Positions 32,663-37,875 of a DNA stretch of 37,875 nucleotides are shown here, one piece after another. A model generated the notes under the pieces. The model was not told the DNA's origin. It saw only the letters and a list, made by a program, of their open reading frames with translations, and did no database searches. The stretch's first letter is position 1. Every line of letters begins with the position of its first letter. The DNA lies in the NCBI GenBank assembly GCA_020445335.1, contig JAGRGU010000125.1, positions 1 through 37,875 of the forward strand, written 5' to 3'. A program made the translations under genes and the position numbers. The DNA comes from Gammaproteobacteria bacterium. GTDB lineage: Bacteria > Pseudomonadota > Gammaproteobacteria > Chromatiales > Chromatiaceae.

Positions 32663-33481
32663 ATGGCTAAAGGGTCTCCTCACAGATCGCCTTCGCTGCG
32701 TGCGCTGGCCTATGCGCAGCTGGAATCCTCACCTGGACGCCAACTCTCGACGATCAACAAACTCGTTGTTGCGCTGATCCTGGTGAGTGTACTGCTTGGC
32801 ATCGCCGGAACCGAATCGCTCGTTCAGGCTTCGCTTGGATTGCTCCTGCCGATGACCGAACTGGCGCTCGGCCTGTTCTTTCTGATCGAGCTGGCGCTGC
32901 GTACATGGGCGGCTGGAGTACGCTCGGAGTACGCTGGACCGAAGGGTGCTCTGCGCTATCTCGCACAACCGCTCTCAATTGTCGATATTCTGGTGGTGGT
33001 GTCGCTGCTCGCCCCTTTCTTTGGGCCCGAACTCGCAATATTGCGGCTGCTGCGTATCGTGCGTCTGATCGCCCTGGTCAAGTTCGGTCGCTACTCGGTC
33101 GCCCTGCGTCGGCTGTTCTCCGCATTTGCACGTCGCCGCTATGAACTTCTCATGAGTCTGGTGATCGCCAGCCTTGTGTTTCTGATTGCGGCCACCGGCA
33201 TGTATGCGATAGAGGGAGGTATCCAGCCGGAGGCTTTCGGCAGCATACCGCGGGCACTGTGGTGGGCGCTCACCACCTTGACCACGGTGGGCTATGGTGA
33301 CGTATATCCGGTAACACCGCTGGGCCGGGTGTTCGCGGGGCTGATGGCGGTGGCTGGCATCGGTTTGATCGCCATGCCTACCGGTATCCTGGCTGCGGCA
33401 TTCACCGAGATGGGGGATCGAGGTGAGACCGCCGCGGTCGCCACTGCCAGGGATTCGGCCACCGAAAAGATCGAAAAATGA
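32663..33481 (+). CDS. Voltage-gated potassium channel (Kv type)
   Basis: This 272-residue protein has six helices. S1 to S3 lie at about 32-130. S4 has LAILRLLRIVRLIALVKFGR with Arg at every third or fourth position. The pore carries the K+ selectivity signature TTVGYGD (about 210-216), flanked by ALWWALTTL and YPVTPLGRVF. S6 is GLMAVAGIGLIAMPTGILAAAF. The tail after S6 is only about 25 residues long, without a ligand-binding domain. It should set or sense membrane potential. GGGAAGA lies just before ATG 32663. The gene stands alone. Confidence 0.94.
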   Translation: MAKGSPHRSPSLRALAYAQLESSPGRQLSTINKLVVALILVSVLLGIAGTESLVQASLGLLLPMTELALGLFFLIELALRTWAAGVRSEYAGPKGALRYLAQPLSIVDILVVVSLLAPFFGPELAILRLLRIVRLIALVKFGRYSVALRRLFSAFARRRYELLMSLVIASLVFLIAATGMYAIEGGIQPEAFGSIPRALWWALTTLTTVGYGDVYPVTPLGRVFAGLMAVAGIGLIAMPTGILAAAFTEMGDRGETAAVATARDSATEKIEK

Positions 33482-33717
33482 CGATGGTGCGATGCAGATC
33501 GTAAAAACCACGACCGCTCCTTACCCGGTTGCTTGCGATCCCGCCAGCACGATCGGGCACCTGGCCCATATTGCACCTCGATCGGCAACGACGATATCCA
33601 CGACGACGTTTTCAGCAGATCGTTTGTCAGTCACCCCGGTCGGAACCGCCCGCGTTTTTAAGCTTCAGTTCATTTAGCTCGTCCACACTGGCCTCCAGAG
33701 GAAATAGGGAGGCAATC

Positions 33718-34287
33718 ATGCAACAACAGATCAAGGTTTGGGATCCGCTGGTGCGGATTTTTCACTGGGGCACAGCCGCCGCTTTTGCTGTCGCCTATCT
33801 GACCGAGGACGACTGGCTGAGCCTGCACACGTTGGCCGGCTATCTGGTTCTGGCGGCGGTCATCACCCGCGTGCTCTGGGGTTTCATCGGTACCCGCCAC
33901 GCGCGTTTCACTGATTTCGTGCGCGGCCCGTCAAGCGTGCTGGGCTACGTCCGCGATATTCTTCACGGCCACCCCAAGCGTCATCTCGGTCACAACCCGG
34001 CCGGCGGGGCGATGGTCGTCGCGCTGTTGATCTTAATGGTGCTGACCAGCCTGTCAGGATTGGCGCTCTACGGCGGGGCCGAGCTGGCCGGGCCGCTGCG
34101 TGAGCTGATGGCCGGGGCGCCACCATTCTGGTTGGAGGCATTGGAAGAGGGCCACGAGCTGCTGGCCAACCTGACCCTGTTGCTGGTGCTGCTGCATGTA
34201 GGCGGGGTGATCCTGGCCAGTCTGCAGCATCGCGAGAACCTGGTCCGGGCGATGTTCACCGGTATCAAGACAAGGGGGAGCGAATGA
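33718..34287 (+). CDS. Di-haem cytochrome b (b561 family), SHP-cluster type
   Basis: This 189-residue inner-membrane protein has four helices and the His residues expected to ligate two b haems: FHWG (His16), LHTLAGY (about 40) and, near the C terminus, GHELL and LLHVGGV. It should carry electrons from the quinone pool to the periplasm. AGGGAGG precedes ATG 33718. Its stop overlaps the start of the next gene (ATGA, 34284-34287). The following genes encode an SHP-like cytochrome and a di-haem cytochrome, the combination described in Rhodobacter sphaeroides and Shewanella, so it is probably the electron donor of that chain. Confidence 0.9.
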   Translation: MQQQIKVWDPLVRIFHWGTAAAFAVAYLTEDDWLSLHTLAGYLVLAAVITRVLWGFIGTRHARFTDFVRGPSSVLGYVRDILHGHPKRHLGHNPAGGAMVVALLILMVLTSLSGLALYGGAELAGPLRELMAGAPPFWLEALEEGHELLANLTLLLVLLHVGGVILASLQHRENLVRAMFTGIKTRGSE

Positions 34288-34676
34288 AATACATAAGCTG
34301 TTTGATGCTGGCTGCGCTGTTCGCAGCCCCTCTGCAGGCGGCTGGCGTGAAAGAGCTGCTGAGCGAATACCAGGTCGGCGCCGGGCGTCCGTTCAGCGCC
34401 GAAGCCGGCAAGCAGGCCTGGCTGCGTGAAGTGCCGGCGCCCAACGGTGGAGCGGCACGCAGCTGCGCCAGCTGTCACACCGCCGATCCCGGGGGCACCG
34501 GCCGGCACCTGCGCACCAGCAAAACGATCGAACCGATGTCGCCACGGGTCAACCCCAGGCGCCTGACCGACAAAGCCAAGATCGAGAAGTGGTTCAAGCG
34601 TAACTGCCGCTGGACCTGGGGCCGTGATTGCACGCCGCAGGAGCGTGGCGACCTGCTGCTCTTCATCCAGTCCTGA
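34284..34676 (+). CDS. SHP-like mono-haem cytochrome c (DUF1924)
   Basis: This 130-residue protein has a signal peptide (cleavage near LQA-AG), one haem site CASCH (61-65) and the SHP-type C-terminal loop with Asn107-Cys108 and Cys116. In Rhodobacter SHP the haem iron is held by His and an Asn that lets go on reduction, so O2 or NO can bind; the two cysteines form a disulfide. All those residues are visible here. The physiological role in the family is uncertain (an oxygen- or NO-reactive oxidase-like protein has been proposed). Its ATG overlaps the cytochrome b stop, and the di-haem cytochrome gene follows after 30 bases. Confidence 0.92.
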   Translation: MKYISCLMLAALFAAPLQAAGVKELLSEYQVGAGRPFSAEAGKQAWLREVPAPNGGAARSCASCHTADPGGTGRHLRTSKTIEPMSPRVNPRRLTDKAKIEKWFKRNCRWTWGRDCTPQERGDLLLFIQS

Positions 34677-34706
34677 CCATCGTCTTGTTGTAACGGAGAA
34701 TCGAAC

Positions 34707-35336
34707 ATGAAAGTGTCTGTACGTTATCTGACCGCTACCGCGGTGTTCACGCTGCTGGCAGGTGCCGGCGTCGCCAGCCTGGGCATCACCCCAACCACCT
34801 TGTTTGCCGACGGCTGGGGCGAGCGTGGCGAATGGGGCGAACGCGGCGAATACCGGGAGCGCGAGGAGCATGAGCGACGCGAAAAGGGGCGTCACCGGCG
34901 GGATGTGCTGCCGGTACGCAATGCCCAGTACCAAGAGGAGTGCGGCAGTTGCCATTTCGCCTATCAGCCCGGTCTATTGACATCCGACTCCTGGTACGCA
35001 CTGATGCAGGGACTGAATGATCATTTTGGCGACAACGCCGAGCTCGATCGCGGCACCGCGAAGTCGATCGAATCCTATCTGCTGGCGAACGCCGCCGACA
35101 GCAGCGGCTATGGCCGTTCGCAAGGCTTTGCCTATGGCAACGACCAGCCACCGCTACGTATCACCGACACCCGCTACTTCCGGCGCAAGCACCACGAGGT
35201 GCCCGATCGGCTGGTCGCGGGTAATCCGGAGGTCGGCAGCTTCGGCAACTGCCAGGCCTGTCACGGCGGCGCCGAAAAGGGTAACTTCGACGAACATCAG
35301 GTACGCATTCCCGGCGTGGGCCGATGGGACGATTGA
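34707..35336 (+). CDS. Di-haem cytochrome c (DHC), SHP partner
   Basis: This 209-residue protein has an N-terminal export signal, then a very charged repeat-like stretch (GERGEWGERGEYRERE, about 38-53, with Arg/Glu/His to about 65) and two haem sites, CGSCH near 79 and CQACH near 182. In the known cluster DHC passes electrons between the membrane cytochrome b and SHP. The charged stretch is longer than I expect for DHC and could tune docking. AACGGAGAA precedes ATG 34707. It is the last gene of the three-gene operon. Confidence 0.9.
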   Translation: MKVSVRYLTATAVFTLLAGAGVASLGITPTTLFADGWGERGEWGERGEYREREEHERREKGRHRRDVLPVRNAQYQEECGSCHFAYQPGLLTSDSWYALMQGLNDHFGDNAELDRGTAKSIESYLLANAADSSGYGRSQGFAYGNDQPPLRITDTRYFRRKHHEVPDRLVAGNPEVGSFGNCQACHGGAEKGNFDEHQVRIPGVGRWDD

Positions 35337-35643
35337 ACGGCTGGCTGCTGTGGTTCGGCATCGCTCGGCCTTAACTCGATGGCGTGCTTTTTCGTCGGTA
35401 GAGGTACATCCCAATCAGGTGAGAGTTCGCACTAAGCGCCAGGGGTAAGGCGGTTTATACTGCCTCTACGCCGAAGGCCGCACCACAGGATCAGACTATT
35501 CGGGATCACGCTGGTGAATACCAACGGGTTGGATACCAGCGCCAGTTCTGCGCTTTTCAATGTATCGGCGGTATCGTTGCCACTGGCACGGCGCGGCCCA
35601 GCGCGGCCGATTGAGTCCAGTTCCGACAAAGGGAGATCGATTG
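35337..35643. other. 307-bp gap before the ABC exporter operon
   Basis: No gene is supported here. A TATACT box at 35456-35461 matches the -10 consensus in five of six positions but has no -35 partner at the right spacing. AAAGGGAGA at about 35628-35636 is the probable ribosome site of the lipoprotein gene. No hairpin with a T-run was found after the DHC stop. Confidence 0.4.
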
Positions 35644-36582
35644 ATGCGCTACCTGTTTTATCTGCTGCCGTTGTTTCTGGCCGCCTGTGAGAACGGATCG
35701 CAGGGGGTTGCCCTCGGCACTCTGGAGCGTGACCGCATCGCTCACGTAGCCACTTCGTCGGAGGTGGTGGTAGCCCTGCCGGTGGCGCCGGGCAGTGCAG
35801 TCAGGCAGGGCGACCTTCTGGTCCAGCTCGACGATACTTTGCGCAGGGCTCAGGTCGACAAGGCGACCGCGGAGGTGGCCCAGGCACGAGCCGCGCTTGC
35901 CAAGTTGCGCCATGGTGCACGGGCCGAGGAGGTTGCGGTCAGTCGGGCCAGGGTGGCAGGCGCGCGTGCCGCCCTGGTGGAGAGCGAGGCGAGTTACTCG
36001 CGTATCCGCAATCTCGCAGGTCAGCGCGCGGTCAGCCGGGCCGATCTGGACAAGGCGCGCGCCGCACGCGACGCCAACCAGGCGGCGCTGGTCAGCGCCG
36101 AAGAGGAGCTGGCGGTATTGACCAACGGCGCCCGGGCCGAGGATCTGGAGGCGGCCCAGGCAGCGCTGGACGCGGCGGTCGCCATCCTGGCGTTGGAGAA
36201 CAAGCATCTCGCCGACCTGCATGTCACGGCTACCCGTGACGGGCTGCTCGACACCCTGCCATGGAATCTGGGCGAACGGGTCACCGCCGGCAGCCCGGTG
36301 GCGATCCTGCTGGCCGGCAAGGCGCCATATGCACGGATCTATGTACCCGAACCCTATCGCGCCCGGCTGCGGCCGGGGGACTCACTGACAGTGCATGTGG
36401 ACGGATTGGAACAGGCTATCACCGGGCAGCTGCGCTGGATCGCCAGCGAGCCGGCGTTCACCCCTTACTACGCGCTGAACCAGGAGGAGCGGGCCCGCCT
36501 GATGTACCTGGCCGAGGTACAGCTGCCGGAGAGCGAGTCCGGGCTGCCGAATGGAATGCCGGTACAGGTGGATATGCCGTGA
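35644..36582 (+). CDS. HlyD/YbhG-like periplasmic adaptor, predicted lipoprotein
   Basis: This 312-residue protein is the membrane-fusion part of an ABC exporter. It has a short signal with lipobox LAAC (Cys15), so it should be lipid-anchored rather than held by a helix. A lipoyl/barrel-sandwich half with VVVALPVAPGSAVRQGDLLVQLD follows (about 40-62), then a helical hairpin of repeated Ala/Arg/Glu-rich units (ARAEEVAVSRA, ARAEDLEAAQAAL; about 75-190) as in YbhG. The other lipoyl half and a beta-barrel domain lie to the end. The stop overlaps the ATPase start (GTGA). It should connect the inner-membrane pump to an outer-membrane channel. Confidence 0.9.
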   Translation: MRYLFYLLPLFLAACENGSQGVALGTLERDRIAHVATSSEVVVALPVAPGSAVRQGDLLVQLDDTLRRAQVDKATAEVAQARAALAKLRHGARAEEVAVSRARVAGARAALVESEASYSRIRNLAGQRAVSRADLDKARAARDANQAALVSAEEELAVLTNGARAEDLEAAQAALDAAVAILALENKHLADLHVTATRDGLLDTLPWNLGERVTAGSPVAILLAGKAPYARIYVPEPYRARLRPGDSLTVHVDGLEQAITGQLRWIASEPAFTPYYALNQEERARLMYLAEVQLPESESGLPNGMPVQVDMP

Positions 36583-37508
36583 CCGACTGGGTGATTCGCG
36601 CCGAAGGGCTGGGACGCAAGTTTGGCGAGGTGCATGCGGTGCAGGGGCTCGATCTGGCGGTCGAGCGCGCCAGCATCTACGGCTTTCTGGGGCCCAACGG
36701 CAGTGGCAAGACCACAGCCATCCGCATGTTGACCGGGTTGTTGCGACCGAGCGCTGGTTCGGTGTCGGTGCTGGGCCACAGCCTGCCGGACGAGGCCGAG
36801 ACGTTGCGCCTGAAGATCGGCTATATGACCCAGCGTTTTTCGCTGTACGACGACTTGACCGTGCTGGAAAACCTGGCTTTCGTCGCCAGCGTCTACGGGT
36901 TGCGCGGGGCGGATCGTCGCCAGCGCATCGCGCAACTGCTCGAAACCTATCAGCTGCAGAGCGTCGCCCAGCAGCTGGCCGGCGGCATGAGCGGCGGCCA
37001 GAGACAGCGCCTCAGTCTGGCGGCGGCGACCCTGCACCGTCCGGAGCTGCTGTTTCTGGACGAACCGACCTCTGCGGTCGATCCGGAGAACCGCCGGGAG
37101 TTCTGGGAGCAGCTGTTCGACCTGTGCGATCAGGGTGCCACCATTCTGGTTTCGACCCACTACATGGATGAGGCGGAACGCTGTCACCGCCTGGCGATTC
37201 TCGAGTCCGGCCACAAATGTGCCGACGGTACTCCGGATGCGCTGATGCGCGAGATGGGGGTGCAGGTGGTCGAGATCGCGGCTGCCAATCCCCGGCGCCT
37301 CAAGCAGGCACTGCTGACGGTCGATGGGGTGGTTTCGGCGGCACAGCTCGGATCCCGCCTGCGGGTGCTGGTGGATGCGCATATCGACGACCCGCTGGGA
37401 TTCCTGAGGCAGCAGCCGGCAGTTGCCGCGAACGATCAGTTGGAGAGGGTACGTCCCAGCCTCGAGGATGTCTTCGTCACAAGTACCGGCCAGGGAGACC
37501 CGGGATGA
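36579..37508 (+). CDS. ABC exporter ATP-binding protein (YbhF/YhiH-like)
   Basis: This 309-residue protein is one nucleotide-binding domain: Walker A GPNGSGKTT (about 39-47), Q-loop YMTQRFSLYDD (about 84-94), signature MSGGQRQRLS (about 138-147), Walker B LLFLDEPTS (about 158-166) and switch His in STHYMDEAE. It starts at GTG 36579, overlapping the adaptor stop by four bases. A C-terminal extension of about 90 residues (230-309) is typical of ABC-2-type drug exporters. It drives the permease encoded next. The substrate could be drugs, lipids or secondary metabolites. Confidence 0.93.
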   Translation: MTDWVIRAEGLGRKFGEVHAVQGLDLAVERASIYGFLGPNGSGKTTAIRMLTGLLRPSAGSVSVLGHSLPDEAETLRLKIGYMTQRFSLYDDLTVLENLAFVASVYGLRGADRRQRIAQLLETYQLQSVAQQLAGGMSGGQRQRLSLAAATLHRPELLFLDEPTSAVDPENRREFWEQLFDLCDQGATILVSTHYMDEAERCHRLAILESGHKCADGTPDALMREMGVQVVEIAAANPRRLKQALLTVDGVVSAAQLGSRLRVLVDAHIDDPLGFLRQQPAVAANDQLERVRPSLEDVFVTSTGQGDPG

Positions 37509-37875
37509 ACGGGCTGTCGAGGGTAGCGGCCATCTTTGCCAAGGAGCTGCGTCAACTGCGGCGCGACCGCATGACCTTCGGCATGGTGGTGATGATCCCG
37601 TTGATCCAGTTGTTGCTGTTCGGTTTTGCCATAAACACCAATGTACGCCACATTCCGGCCGGTGTAGTCGATCTCAGCGGCGGCGCCATCGGCCGGATCC
37701 TGCAACAGACCGCTCAGGCAACCGGAGTGGTGAGCTTTACCGGCTACTTTGACGATATCGCCACCGCCGAGATGGCACTGGCCAGCTCCAGGGTGCGCGC
37801 GGTGTTGATCATCCCTCATGATGTCGGCGAACGCCTCGCGCGCCACCCCTCGCTGGGCTTCGGACGTCCCGCCTC
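37505..37875 (+). CDS. ABC-2 type permease (cut by window end)
   Basis: The first 123 codons are present. They show the ABC-2 permease start: KELRQLRRDRMTFGMVVMIP with a first helix at about 24-44 (LIQLLLFGFAINTN), then the start of a periplasmic domain (AGVVDLS, VRAVLIIPHD). ATG 37505 overlaps the ATPase stop (ATGA). Together with the two upstream genes it forms a YbhFSR/YhiIH-YhhJ-type exporter. Family members often have a second permease gene downstream, which would lie beyond the window. Confidence 0.92.
   Translation, partial: MNGLSRVAAIFAKELRQLRRDRMTFGMVVMIPLIQLLLFGFAINTNVRHIPAGVVDLSGGAIGRILQQTAQATGVVSFTGYFDDIATAEMALASSRVRAVLIIPHDVGERLARHPSLGFGRPA

Noticed and set aside
32255..32683. 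A 142-codon minus-strand frame with a lipobox-like LLAC
   Set aside because: It overlaps the start of the K+ channel gene, has no ribosome site, and its first codons lack the third-position G/C bias of its neighbours. Homologues would be needed to revive it.
33529..33717. In-frame extension of the cytochrome b gene upstream of ATG 33718
   Set aside because: The extra 63 residues have no membrane or family features, and a strong AGGGAGG site stands directly before 33718.
35432..35629. A 65-codon minus-strand frame in the gap before the ABC exporter
   Set aside because: There is no ribosome site, no family pattern and no conserved context.

Overview
The window is a stretch of chromosome, rich in G+C and dense in genes. 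It looks gammaproteobacterial: it carries YaeQ and YaeH homologues, NtrB/NtrC-like and OmpR-type two-component systems, a YbhG-type ABC exporter, and an SHP/DHC/cytochrome b cluster of the kind known from purple bacteria and Shewanella. The many c-type cytochromes and the isolated hypF suggest a respiratory, possibly chemolithotrophic or sulfur-oxidising relative of the Chromatiales. That placement is inference. I saw no rRNA, tRNA, CRISPR array, transposase or phage gene.

Layout. Positions 1-2100 are the end of a surface-polysaccharide-type cluster: the tail of an unknown gene, a family 4 glycosyltransferase, a VanZ-like membrane protein and a one-helix small protein. 2348-5556 hold hypF and an ECHDC3-like crotonase-fold protein that lacks both catalytic glutamates. 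5586-5910 is a degenerate partial copy of yaeQ; the intact yaeQ lies about 9 kb downstream. 6002-14334 form the most distinctive block: a PAS-containing histidine kinase, a sigma-54 activator, a candidate sigma-54 promoter, a 12-haem secreted cytochrome (eleven CXXCH and one CX4CH), a TPR protein and an unknown secreted protein. 14600-19139 hold yaeQ, a secreted protein whose mature part is about one third methionine, an OmpR-type regulator/kinase pair, yaeH and a cold-shock gene with a strong terminator.

19173-25666 are housekeeping and accessory genes: LysE-type exporter, alkyltransferase-like DNA repair protein, GNAT acetyltransferase, small membrane protein, class II aldolase, histone-H1-like coiled-coil protein, a NaV-type sodium channel and a DASS/SLC13 transporter. 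25848-31106 form a second distinctive block: a short PspA-like protein, a membrane protein and a secreted VWA protein, divergent from a two-component system, with an operator-like array of TTTACC repeats between them. 31128-37875 hold a double-thioredoxin-domain secreted protein, a voltage-gated potassium channel, the cytochrome b/SHP/DHC operon and a HlyD-like lipoprotein/ABC ATPase/ABC-2 permease operon cut by the window end.

How the genes may work together (inference). The 6002-10012 kinase and activator probably switch on the multihaem operon through RpoN. The 28349-31106 pair probably controls the divergent PspA-VWA operon as an envelope-stress module. The 15803-17982 pair may respond to a metal or redox signal bound by the methionine-rich protein next to it.
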